NCBI GenBank assembly: GCA_036268995.1
Contig: DATATB010000129.1
Location: 1 to 61,889 of the forward strand
Source of the DNA: DATATB01 sp036268995
GTDB lineage: Bacteria; Planctomycetota; Planctomycetia; Pirellulales; PNKZ01
Direction: 5' to 3'
Length of the DNA stretch: 61,889 bases
Shown here piece by piece: positions 53,133-60,947 of this stretch; positions within the stretch are counted from its first letter, which is position 1, and each line of letters opens with the position of its first letter. The notes below the pieces were generated by a model. That model did no database searches and was not told where the DNA came from. It saw nothing but the letters and a program-made list of their open reading frames with translations. A program made the translations under genes and the position numbers.

Positions 53133-53795
53133 TCAGCCGTGGCGAGGAGGAGGAACGGGAGGAGCAAACGAAGGGGAGCAGATTTCGAGCGACGGCTCGC
53201 CGGCCAGCGGGGTGCTGACAGGCTCGGCCGCCAGATCGCCCAGCGCGGCTTCGGGCCGCACGCTGGGTCCAGTGGTCGCAATCCAATTCATGGTCGAACC
53301 CTGGCAACCCAGGGCGCTGATCAACGACACCTGCGTGCCGGAGGCCGATTTGCCGCTCGGAGTGCAGGCCCCTGGCTTCGAACTGGCCGTAACAGCGCAC
53401 GTCGACCGGTGCTTCGCACAGCAACTGCGCGGTGCTGCCGGAGGCGATTTCTTGGCAATGCTCGCGTGGCTGATCGGCAGTTGGGCAAAGAACGCGGCCG
53501 GCGGCGTCACGCCGTGCTCGACGGCCCAGGCGAACTTTTGCTCGCGGGTCATGCAGCAGCACGCTCGCCAACAATGTTCCGCATCGCGGCAGCCGCAGTG
53601 ATGATCCTGGCAGGGATACGCCTGCTGCGGCGACCCATCCGCCGAGGTCCCGGTCGAGTCCGATATGCTGCGTACTGCGGGCGCCGGTAGCGGCACGCCA
53701 AGGCTCAGCACTGCGAACCAGAAGGCCAGCGCGCCGCGCGCGGCCCGGGCGAGTTTGATCCTTCGCTTCCAGAAGAATCCGCGATGGCAGTTCAT
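53133..53795 (-). CDS. Cys-rich secreted protein
   Basis: The protein is 220 aa. A basic N-terminus and a hydrophobic segment (GALAFWFAVLSLGVPLPAPA) form a signal peptide. The mature part has the cysteine cluster C-x4-C-x-C-x5-C-x3-C-C-C (C-Q-D-H-H-C-G-C-R-D-A-E-H-C-W-R-A-C-C-C), then the helical E-Q-K-F-A-W-A-V-E-H-G-V-T-P-P-A-A-F, then C-C-A-K-H and a lone Cys in L-G-C-Q-G-S. The combination recalls Cys-rich exported proteins seen in planctomycetes whose function is unknown; metal binding or redox sensing is plausible. The ATG at 53795 was chosen to place the signal peptide; the open frame extends to 53882. Confidence 0.75.
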   Translation of the reverse strand: MNCHRGFFWKRRIKLARAARGALAFWFAVLSLGVPLPAPAVRSISDSTGTSADGSPQQAYPCQDHHCGCRDAEHCWRACCCMTREQKFAWAVEHGVTPPAAFFAQLPISHASIAKKSPPAAPRSCCAKHRSTCAVTASSKPGACTPSGKSASGTQVSLISALGCQGSTMNWIATTGPSVRPEAALGDLAAEPVSTPLAGEPSLEICSPSFAPPVPPPRHG

Positions 53796-53965
53796 AACGC
53801 GATACCCTGCGCTCGCCCGATGCCAGCCGCTGGAAAGCCGCCAGCAAGCCAACACGATAGGCGTTGACTTGGCGGTGTGCAAGCGGCCTGGCGGCGAGTC
53901 GCGGCATTTTTTATGAGCCTTTCGGACGATCGAAAATCAACCTCGAAATTCAGGATGCCGGCGAG

Positions 53966-54060
53966 CCTCCCGATGGTCGCATGGCGACCACCGGGAGGTT
54001 TGATCCCGCCGGCGGCAATCACGTCAATCACGCTGCCGCGCCCTGGCGGCAGTCGCCAGG
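53966..54060 (-). terminator. Hairpins after pseudopilin G
   Basis: CCTGGCG (54042-54048) pairs with CGCCAGG (54054-54060), directly at the stop of pseudopilin G. CCTCCCGATGGTCGC (53966-53980) pairs with GCGACCACCGGGAGG (53984-53998), with one mismatch. These are typical positions for terminators of the leftward G transcript, but no U-run was seen. Confidence 0.5.
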
Positions 54061-54969
54061 CTATTGGTTCGTGCTAATGTTGCTGAAATACTCCTGCACA
54101 TGCGCATCGGTGCCGACCGCGCCGCCGTCGCTCACCGGATGAAACGACACGGCTCCGGCGTAAATCGCCTGCGGCAGCGCGGTGCCATTGACGTCGGTGA
54201 CCTGGAACAAGACGCCAAAACGGCCGTAGGCATTGTTGGGGTTGTAATTCGGATCGTCGTCGAAATGCACCGGCGCCTCGTCCATCGTCTTGCCCGACAT
54301 GGTCGAATAGTCACCCGCGCCCAGCACGACATACGTCGGATAGGCTCCCGTGCCCGTGGCGCCATTCCAAGACAGGCCCATATTCTGGATCGCCTGGTAG
54401 CCTAGCGTGGCGACCGGCGTGCCTGCGGCGAGCGCCGTGGAGTTGACGGATGACGGAACAGCGGCATAAGGAAAGAACGTAGGGCTCCAATTTCCGGTTG
54501 AGTTTCCGGCCGCTTCGACGACTTGTGCCACGTTAGTGATACCCACGCTGTTGAGCGCGGCCAGCGTGCCTGCGGTCAACTGGGCCGCGGTTAAGTTGCC
54601 CGCTTGCGTCAGCACGCCCGCCGGGGTTTGCGCCCCGGTGGCATAGGCGCCCGCGTCCGAACCCGAGCCGGGCAACATGGTGAACAGGGTTCCCGAACCC
54701 GTGGCCAGATTGTCGAGCCGGTTGGGATACGCGTAGTACAGTCCCTGATACGTCATGATCGCCTTGCTAAGTTCGACGTTGCTGGTCGCGGACGTAGTGG
54801 TGTGGGCGCGGTTGAGCATGTTGGGAAACAGCGGCAGCAACATCCCCGCCAGAGCAATCAGGATGACCATCACAACGACCAACTCCATCAGCGTCAAACC
54901 ACGGCGGCCAGCGGCGCAATCGTGGCCCGCTTGGATATTTCGATTCACTTGAATATTCAGTGCGTTCAT
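54061..54969 (-). CDS. Pseudopilin G
   Basis: The 302-aa prepilin-like protein has a leader of 24 residues ending R-R-G and then LTLMELVVVMVILIALAGM. The C-terminal module is V-L-G-A-G-D-Y-S-T-M-S-G-K-T-M-D-E-A-P-V-H-F-D-D ... Y-G-R-F-G-V-L-F-Q-V. It is the closest relative of F (same L-T-L-M-E-L start and same A-P-V-H-F-D-D), consistent with a tandem duplication. The gap before it (54970-55397) contains a long hairpin. Confidence 0.93.
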   Translation of the reverse strand: MNALNIQVNRNIQAGHDCAAGRRGLTLMELVVVMVILIALAGMLLPLFPNMLNRAHTTTSATSNVELSKAIMTYQGLYYAYPNRLDNLATGSGTLFTMLPGSGSDAGAYATGAQTPAGVLTQAGNLTAAQLTAGTLAALNSVGITNVAQVVEAAGNSTGNWSPTFFPYAAVPSSVNSTALAAGTPVATLGYQAIQNMGLSWNGATGTGAYPTYVVLGAGDYSTMSGKTMDEAPVHFDDDPNYNPNNAYGRFGVLFQVTDVNGTALPQAIYAGAVSFHPVSDGGAVGTDAHVQEYFSNISTNQ

Positions 54970-55397
54970 ATCTCACAATCTCCCGAAATGTGATTTTTAT
55001 TGTGCATGTAAGTGAGGCGACCAACCGGTGCGCGCATAGTTTGCCCATGAGCGCTCGTCGGTATGACTCGCCGGCGCGGGATTGGCGCAGCGCTAGCCTC
55101 GGAGCAATGGAATGCCCGCCGCGGCAGTCCGCGGTCTCACACCACAGGCGCCGCTCTGCAAAGAGCGGCAGCGTGGTGCTGGCGGCATTCCATCGATCGA
55201 TCTGGCAGAGCGCTCGACCATCGCCCGCTGGCGATAAGCGACACGCAATCCCCCAGCGCATGGCGAGCTGATAGCCGTGCTCGGGCCGTTGGATGACCGC
55301 GCAGGGTCGGACGACCGGAGCGCGGAACCAACTCGCATTGGCGGGGGAACCATGATGGCCCGGCTCGTCGAGCGGCACGGCATGCCGGTCGCAAAGC
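54970..55397. other. Intergenic region with a long imperfect hairpin
   Basis: Between pseudopilin G and the DUF2946-like gene there is an 83-base nested inverted repeat at 55109-55191. GGAATGCCCGCC pairs with GGCGGCATTCC, ACCAC with GTGGT, and CCGCTCT with AGAGCGG. It could terminate the leftward DUF2946-like transcript or be part of the G leader. Open frames here are not coding-like. Confidence 0.55.
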
Positions 55398-55787
55398 TCA
55401 GGCGTGACAAGCCGCGCGGTCGGGAGGGCCGCGCGGAGAGTAAGGCAGGCAGACGGGAGAAAGCCGCGGCGCCTCGTGCCGGATAGCCGGGGCGGACGCG
55501 ACGGCGACGCCCCGCGGCGCCGGATCGACGCTAGGGGAGAGTTGCACAAGCCGCTGGAAATGGCAGATTGGGCACGCGTCGTCGTCATCCGCGTGTTCCT
55601 CGCCCGCTTCCAGCACGGTACCGGTGGCACCGTCCAAGGAGACGTGGTCCAAGGAGACGTGGTCCAAGGAGACGTGCAGAGCGTGCTCGTGATGAACCAG
55701 CGAGTGGAGACCGGTGCCCAGGCCGCTGATCGCCACATAGGCGATCAGCGCCAGCCACACGGCGATTTTTCCAACGCCAGCCTTCAT
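55398..55787 (-). CDS. Small exported His/Cys protein, DUF2946-like, with H-V-S-L-D repeats
   Basis: The protein is 129 aa. A hydrophobic N-terminal helix (IAVWLALIAYVAISGLGTGL) is followed by H-S-L-V-H-H-E-H, three exact H-V-S-L-D units, an acidic stretch E-E-H-A-D-D-D-D and the motif A-C-P-I-C-H-F. A signal helix, clustered His and C-x-x-C-H are reminiscent of DUF2946-type exported metal-related proteins. The alternation with pseudopilin and Cys-rich genes suggests a shared envelope theme, but no function is known. The C-terminus is Pro/Arg-rich. Confidence 0.62.
   Translation of the reverse strand: MKAGVGKIAVWLALIAYVAISGLGTGLHSLVHHEHALHVSLDHVSLDHVSLDGATGTVLEAGEEHADDDDACPICHFQRLVQLSPSVDPAPRGVAVASAPAIRHEAPRLSPVCLPYSPRGPPDRAACHA
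55632..55676 (-). repeat. Three exact 15-bp tandem repeats
   Basis: GTCCAAGGAGACGTG is repeated three times without change (55632-55646, 55647-55661, 55662-55676). It encodes H-V-S-L-D three times in the DUF2946-like protein. Exact DNA identity indicates recent expansion. Confidence 0.95.
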
Positions 55788-55973
55788 CGTCCGCTCGGCT
55801 CGTTAACGCGAAAAAGGAAATCGGTCGCATGATAGCGGCACTCGCGTGCGTTGTCAAGGACGCCGTAGTTTGTGTGAGCACGCCAGAAGGTAACCGGCGG
55901 TGATCATTCGTCTAAGAGTGATGAATCACTACGTGTGATGCGACACTAACAAATCGCGGCCGAGCAACGAGCG

Positions 55974-56837
55974 CTAGTTCGTGGTCTGGTAGTATTCCTG
56001 CGTGTGCATGTCCATCGTGCCCAGGCCGGTCGGATCTGGATGCGCGCTGCCCACGAACTCACAGCGCGAGCCGTCCTGGTACACGCGAAACACACAGAGC
56101 ATGCGGGCGTACGAGTGCGACGGCTGTTCGAAAAAGTGTTCGCCGAAAGCCACCGGCGCGTCGAAGATGCCGAAGCTGCGCGAGCCGACGATCGTGCAAT
56201 AGGGCCCCAAGCCAAGGACCACGTAGTTGCACGGGTTGCCATTGCTGTCGAGCTTCGGCGCGATGTTCAGCTTCTGGTAGATGTAGTCGTTGTCGGCGAA
56301 CAATAGCTGCGCATACCCGCTGACGGCCTGCAGGCCCGTAGGCGGAAGCCCGGTATAGGCGCTGAAGGTGGCGTCGGTTGGTGTCGGGTTCATTTGGACG
56401 AGATTCAGGATCCCGCCCGTCGTCAGGCTGTTCAACTCGCTTCCTAGCGGCTTGGCGAGATAAAACGCGTTGGCGCCCACGCTGCCGGCCGTTTGGTTGC
56501 CCGACGGCGTGAAGGTCAACTGCGCCGTGCCCGTCGGGTTGAAGGTGTTCGCCGAGTTGAACACGGCCCCGGAATACATGGCTCCGCTGGTGTCGATAAT
56601 CGAGTCGAACTGATCGGGATAGCCCAGGTTCGTGCTCAAATAGCCGGTCATGGCCTTGTTCACTTCGGAGATATTCGTGGTCGTGACACTGTCGTGGGTC
56701 TTGGTGAGAAAGCTCGGCAGCATTGGCAGCAGGACGCCGGCCAGCCCGATCAGGATCACCATCACCACGACCAACTCCATCAGGGTCAGGCCCCGGCGAA
56801 CAGTGGCGGCGGATCGTTGCGCAAGCGTCGGGTTCAT
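55974..56837 (-). CDS. Pseudopilin H
   Basis: The 287-aa prepilin-like protein has a leader ending V-R-R-G, then LTLMELVVVMVILIGLAGV. The C-terminal module is V-L-G-L-G-P-Y-C-T-I-V-G ... F-D-A-P-V-A-F-G ... S-Y-A-R-M-L-C-V-F-R-V-Y-Q-D-G. It contains several Cys in the C-terminal half (C-N-Y, Y-C-T, L-C-V, R-C-E), which could form disulfides. An intergenic gap of 186 bases separates it from the DUF2946-like gene. Confidence 0.93.
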   Translation of the reverse strand: MNPTLAQRSAATVRRGLTLMELVVVMVILIGLAGVLLPMLPSFLTKTHDSVTTTNISEVNKAMTGYLSTNLGYPDQFDSIIDTSGAMYSGAVFNSANTFNPTGTAQLTFTPSGNQTAGSVGANAFYLAKPLGSELNSLTTGGILNLVQMNPTPTDATFSAYTGLPPTGLQAVSGYAQLLFADNDYIYQKLNIAPKLDSNGNPCNYVVLGLGPYCTIVGSRSFGIFDAPVAFGEHFFEQPSHSYARMLCVFRVYQDGSRCEFVGSAHPDPTGLGTMDMHTQEYYQTTN

Positions 56838-57007
56838 CGTGGTCTCCCTGGAAAAAGCTGAGGCGGACGAAGTGCATCAAGCGCATCAGCCTAGTCCTAC
56901 CCAGGGGGTCTACAATGTGGCAAATTGTCGCAGGCGCAGCCGGCCGGCAGGGGGCGTCCGAGCCGCCCTGGGCCGCCTGCTAAAGCCAATTTCTGCCAAG
57001 TCAAACC

Positions 57008-57862
57008 TTACTGTTGCGTGCCTAAGTACGTGGACATCGGCTTGGTGCCGTTGGCCACTCCCGCGCCCGTCAGCAGCACCGTGCCGACGAACTTCGCCGT
57101 GCTCAGCGCGGTACCGGCCGAGGCGGTCTGGAAGATCAGGCCGAACCGCGAGTAGACCGTCGACGGGCTCATCGACATCGTCGCGCCGTTCATCGTCATG
57201 TTCGCCATCCAATGCACCGGGGCCTGGTCCATTGCCGTGCCCTGCATGCTGCTGTAGTCGCCCAAGCCGAACACGTAATAGATGTTCGTTGTCACGCCGT
57301 TCGATTCGAGTCCCAATCGCTGCGCAGCCGCAGCCGATAATTGGACCAGCGGCGTCGCAATGCTGATCGTCGTTGGGGTCGGGGCGACGACCAGGCCGTT
57401 GGTGCCGTCGCCATAGGGATAAAACGTCGGACTCCAGACGCTATTGGTCACGCCCGTGGTAGCGGCCTGTTGCATGTTGAGCACCGTGGTGAGTCCGGCG
57501 CTGTTCAAAGCCGACACGTCGGTGGCGCTGGGCGCCGCCGTTACCACCAGGTCTTGGTTGAGTTGCGCCATGGCCCCGCTGGTGACCATCGGCAGGGAGG
57601 TGAACAGAGCGGCGCCGCTGGTCAGCGAATCGAGATTGTTCGGATACAGGGCGTTCTGGCTGTAGTACATCTGCACCGCCTTGGTGACCTCGGCGACGTT
57701 GGTTGCGGCGGCCGACGAATGCGACTGCGACAGCAAGTTCGGAAACAGCGGAATCAGGATCGCGGCCAATCCGGCCAGAATGGCCATCACCACCACCAAC
57801 TCCAGCAGCGTGAGCCCCCGGCGGCGCGACGAACAGCAGCACGTCATTTGTCCAGGCATCAT
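57008..57862 (-). CDS. Pseudopilin I
   Basis: The 284-aa prepilin-like protein has leader S-R-R-R-G, then LTLLELVVVMAILAGLAAI. The leader has three consecutive Cys (M-T-C-C-C-S-S), unusual for a prepilin leader. The C-terminal module is F-G-L-G-D-Y-S-S-M-Q-G-T-A-M-D-Q-A-P-V-H-W ... Y-S-R-F-G-L-I-F-Q-T, closest to F and G. Met6 is an alternative start. Confidence 0.92.
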   Translation of the reverse strand: MMPGQMTCCCSSRRRGLTLLELVVVMAILAGLAAILIPLFPNLLSQSHSSAAATNVAEVTKAVQMYYSQNALYPNNLDSLTSGAALFTSLPMVTSGAMAQLNQDLVVTAAPSATDVSALNSAGLTTVLNMQQAATTGVTNSVWSPTFYPYGDGTNGLVVAPTPTTISIATPLVQLSAAAAQRLGLESNGVTTNIYYVFGLGDYSSMQGTAMDQAPVHWMANMTMNGATMSMSPSTVYSRFGLIFQTASAGTALSTAKFVGTVLLTGAGVANGTKPMSTYLGTQQ

Positions 57863-57898
57863 TGCATCCCCCTAAGTCAAAACTGGGTTTCGGACCGT

Positions 57899-57916
57899 TA
57901 TTCCCAACTGGGAATA
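57899..57916. promoter_or_regulatory. Perfect palindrome TATTCCCAACTGGGAATA
   Basis: Two 8-base arms with a 2-base centre lie 37 bases upstream of the pseudopilin I start and 106 bases after the Kelch-protein stop. The short-spaced symmetry suits a dimeric repressor operator better than a terminator. Confidence 0.4.
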
Positions 57917-58021
57917 GCGAGGACTCTATCGCCCGGTCCGGCCAGTGTCAAATTAACGAGCGTGCAGTGTTGCCCCCCAGCTTGCGGCTCGGCACGAAGT
58001 GAGTCACGCCGTCGCGCGGCA

Positions 58022-59074
58022 TCAATGCGCCGCCGCGCGCGACACTTCGACGGACTCGACGGCCAGCACTTTGCCGGTGCGCGTGGCACCGCCGACGCTG
58101 AGCAGCACTCCCGGTTGCAGCGCGAACAGGTGATGATGAAAGCGCGGCGGCTGCATCTTGCCCACGCTTTCCCAGCTCGCGCCGTTTTGGCCGAGGCGAT
58201 AGATCGTGCCATCCATGCCGTTGACGTAGATCCGGCCGTCCTGGGTGCAGGCCGCCATGCCGATCGCGTTCATCTTCGAGCCGGGAATGTCGGCTCCCTT
58301 GGACCAGGTTTGGCTCTTGAGATCGAACACGTCGGTCTGGCTGGAGATGCCGCCCTGGATCAGTCCGCCGGTGACCAACAGCTTGCCGCCGGCCGCCTCC
58401 GCCGCCAGCGCGCGCCGCTCGAAGGGCTGCTTGGGCAGTTCTTTCCACTCCGGCTGCTTGGCCGCCAGGTCGAGCACCAGCGACGTGGTGTGCCAACGCG
58501 GCCCTTGCGCCCCGCGCAGCTCCCAGCCCGCGATCACATACAGTCGCCCGTCCACCACGACCGCGCCATGCGACGAGCGGCCCTCGGGCAGGGGAGTCAT
58601 TGCGGTCCATTGCCTGGTCCGCGGGTCGAAGCGCGCGACGTCCGTCAGCGACCACAGGTCGTCGGCGTCGGCCGGCTTGTTGCGCGCGACCATTCCGCCG
58701 ATGCGGTACAGGTAGCCGCCATCGCTCACCAGCGCCAGGCCTTGCAGCGCGGGGCCGGTGGGCAGATTCTCCCACGCGCCTCCCTCGCGCACGTTCACGC
58801 GTCGAAACGCGTCGGTGACTTCCTCGGTGGAATAGGAATGCGTCTCGCCCGTGTGGCCGCCATACACGTACAGCCAATCACCGTCCAACGCCGCGCCGAA
58901 GCTGGCGATGCCGACGGGCAACTCGGCGATTTTTGACGAGGAAGGCACGGAAGCGGACGGACTGCCGGCCTCGGCGGCGCGAACGTCGCCCGCGGCGATC
59001 GGGGTCAACAGTGCCGCTAGGGCCGCCAACTGAAAAACGGCTGTCGACGGAAAACAGATGTTGCGTTTACGCAT
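58022..59074 (-). CDS. Exported Kelch-repeat protein
   Basis: The protein is 350 aa with a signal peptide (FQLAALAALLTPIAAGDVRA). About six Kelch-like blades are visible by the pattern Y-V/I-x-G-G/x: W-L-Y-V-Y-G-G-H, Y-L-Y-R-I-G-G-M, R-L-Y-V-I-A-G-W, K-L-L-V-T-G-G-L, R-I-Y-V-N-G-M-D and V-L-L-S-V-G-G-A. It should form a beta-propeller outside the cytoplasm. It is the last gene of a minus-strand group with a PepSY-TM protein and a DUF4198 protein. Confidence 0.9.
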   Translation of the reverse strand: MRKRNICFPSTAVFQLAALAALLTPIAAGDVRAAEAGSPSASVPSSSKIAELPVGIASFGAALDGDWLYVYGGHTGETHSYSTEEVTDAFRRVNVREGGAWENLPTGPALQGLALVSDGGYLYRIGGMVARNKPADADDLWSLTDVARFDPRTRQWTAMTPLPEGRSSHGAVVVDGRLYVIAGWELRGAQGPRWHTTSLVLDLAAKQPEWKELPKQPFERRALAAEAAGGKLLVTGGLIQGGISSQTDVFDLKSQTWSKGADIPGSKMNAIGMAACTQDGRIYVNGMDGTIYRLGQNGASWESVGKMQPPRFHHHLFALQPGVLLSVGGATRTGKVLAVESVEVSRAAAH

Positions 59075-59146
59075 GTGCCATAACTCCTCGTGGCTGAAAC
59101 TCGTTTGCGAGATTGGTTAAAAGGCTGCTGGTCGAAAACAAAAATA

Positions 59147-60103
59147 TCATCCCGCGGCCAGGATGCCGTGCATGCCCGCCGCCAAAAATCCCGCCGCGCC
59201 GAGGCTTATCGCCACGACTGCGGCGCCCGTGATTCTCACGGCTTTGATCTGCCACCACATCACCAAGCCGGAGAGGGCCCAAAACACCATTGACACGAAC
59301 ATCGCGTCGACGACCGCTGCCCACAACCACCGCAGTCCCGGCCGCGACGGATAGCCGTGTGCCAGGTGCATCCGGGTCAGGAATTGACGGGTCGTGAGCT
59401 CGCCCGGGCCATCGCTCGGTTGGCCGTTGACGCTGCCGGTTTGCGTGTTGTACGTCGCGCGCCAGACTCGGCCGGCCCCCTCGACCAAGAAGACCAGTTC
59501 CGGCCCCACCGAGACGCTCACGTCCGGGGCCGAAAACCCGTGACGGGCAAGCGCCCGCGGCAGCCCGGTCTTGACGCGCTCGGTGAGCGCCCCGGCCACT
59601 TTCAGGCGCTCGCCGGCAAAAGGAGGGCGCTCGGTCGCCGGCTGCTCGGCTGTCCCCACCTGCGCGGTGCCGCTGGGCACGTCGTACAGGATCGAATGAT
59701 TCTGCCCCGGGCCGCGAGCGCGGGCCATTAGCACGTCGCGAGTGTAAAGGGCGCTGCCCTCGTCGACCAATCGATACGTGGCGTGCTGCCCCCGCGCGTT
59801 TTCGGCGTTCAGCGCGGCCACGACCGCCGCCGCATCGGCCACCGGATCCGCAATGGGCTCCAACGCCGTTCCGGCAAAATCGTCTCGTCCAAAAGACCAC
59901 TGCTCGCGGTCGGAAAACAGCTCCACGTGATTAAACAGCAGCGCCGTCAGACCATACAGCAGCACCCACGGAAACATCAACAGTCCGGAATAAAGGTGCA
60001 GGCGCCGGGTCCAATGCACGATTGCGCGGGCCAGCGGCCGGCGACGCGTCGAGGGCATCGCCAGGCTCGCGGGCGCGGCTTGTAAATTGAGTAACATCGT
60101 CAT
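59147..60103 (-). CDS. PepSY-associated TM (PepSY_TM) protein
   Basis: The 318-aa inner-membrane protein has a first helix around L-H-L-Y-S-G-L-L-M-F-P-W-V-L-L-Y-G-L-T-A, a large periplasmic region, and C-terminal helices (FVSMVFWALSGLVMWW and AAVVAISLGAAGFLAAG). Conserved His residues (R-R-L-H-L, N-H-V-E, M-H-L-A-H-G-Y) fit PepSY-TM proteins, several of which move electrons or metal across the membrane during siderophore or iron uptake. A metal/iron role is inferred from family and the DUF4198 neighbour. The ATG at 60103 is preferred over 60148. Confidence 0.85.
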   Translation of the reverse strand: MTMLLNLQAAPASLAMPSTRRRPLARAIVHWTRRLHLYSGLLMFPWVLLYGLTALLFNHVELFSDREQWSFGRDDFAGTALEPIADPVADAAAVVAALNAENARGQHATYRLVDEGSALYTRDVLMARARGPGQNHSILYDVPSGTAQVGTAEQPATERPPFAGERLKVAGALTERVKTGLPRALARHGFSAPDVSVSVGPELVFLVEGAGRVWRATYNTQTGSVNGQPSDGPGELTTRQFLTRMHLAHGYPSRPGLRWLWAAVVDAMFVSMVFWALSGLVMWWQIKAVRITGAAVVAISLGAAGFLAAGMHGILAAG

Positions 60104-60187
60104 GAGTTGCACGCCTCGGACTACGGAAGAAGCGGCGAGCTGGCTCATCGGCCCGGCCAGCCCGCCGTCTCGAAATTCTTTTATCTC

Positions 60188-60880
60188 CTACTTCTTGCCA
60201 CCGGCCGTAACCGTGAGCGTCGCAAAATGATGGATCTCGTCGTACTTTTTTCCGTTCGCCTCGCCCCCCTTGATCTCGACGAACTTGACCCGCGCTCCGA
60301 CGAGCCCGGGCTTTTCGATGGCCACCGGCAGCAGGCCTTCGGCATTGGTCTTGGCACGCGCCGGTTTGCCCTCTCCGGCGACCAAGACCGCGCAATCGGC
60401 ATCGGCCAAGGGCAAGCCCTTGAGCAGCGCGCGGAACGCGAGCCGGCCTTCGATCACGACTGGCACGATTTCCAGCGGCACCTGGCTCCCGAACAGCGGC
60501 GCAGTGGCGGCGGCCGGATCGCCCAGGATCGCCTTGGGGTAATACCGGACGTCGACCGGCTTGTTGCCGGTGTGCTTCGATTGCGCGAAGCCATAGTCGG
60601 CGAGCCCGCCGACGGCCAACGTCTTTCGGCCGAGCGTGCCGGATGTCAGCGAGTGCTCGTGCTTGGCCCACTCGAGCGGAGCGACCCGGCCCGCGGCGTC
60701 GACCTCGAACAGCGTGGTCGCCGCGATCTTGTCGATGGAAACCTTCATGTCAGGCTCGAGCTGTTCGCTGAAGACGACGTCCACGCAACGGCCGTCATCG
60801 GCCGGCAAAATAAACGCGAAGTGGGCCGACGCACCGCTCGCGAGCAGCAAGTGCGCCATCGCCGCCAAGAGATATTTCAT
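60188..60880 (-). CDS. DUF4198-type exported protein
   Basis: The protein is 230 aa with a signal peptide cut after A-S-A, so the mature chain begins H-F-A-F-I-L-P. N-terminal His directly after the signal is a hallmark of DUF4198/CbiK-NikM-like periplasmic proteins linked to nickel or cobalt uptake. The remainder is beta-rich with one Cys pair (R-C-V-D, D-C-A-V) and ends with the typical H-H-F-A-T-L-T-V. It precedes the PepSY-TM gene by 84 bases. Confidence 0.82.
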   Translation of the reverse strand: MKYLLAAMAHLLLASGASAHFAFILPADDGRCVDVVFSEQLEPDMKVSIDKIAATTLFEVDAAGRVAPLEWAKHEHSLTSGTLGRKTLAVGGLADYGFAQSKHTGNKPVDVRYYPKAILGDPAAATAPLFGSQVPLEIVPVVIEGRLAFRALLKGLPLADADCAVLVAGEGKPARAKTNAEGLLPVAIEKPGLVGARVKFVEIKGGEANGKKYDEIHHFATLTVTAGGKK

Positions 60881-60947
60881 GGAATGGTTCCTTGCGGTTG
60901 TTGATTGGGGATTCAGGATTGCCTCTGTCCGTCACGGGTTGACGGGG

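Noticed and set aside
52939..53907. N-terminal extension of pseudopilin F up to 53907
   Set aside because: The extension overlaps the Cys-rich gene and would bury the prepilin leader, so the start was set at 52938.
55109..55191. Long hairpin considered as a tRNA or other structured RNA gene
   Set aside because: It does not fold into a cloverleaf and lacks CCA and T-loop motifs, so it was kept only as a hairpin.
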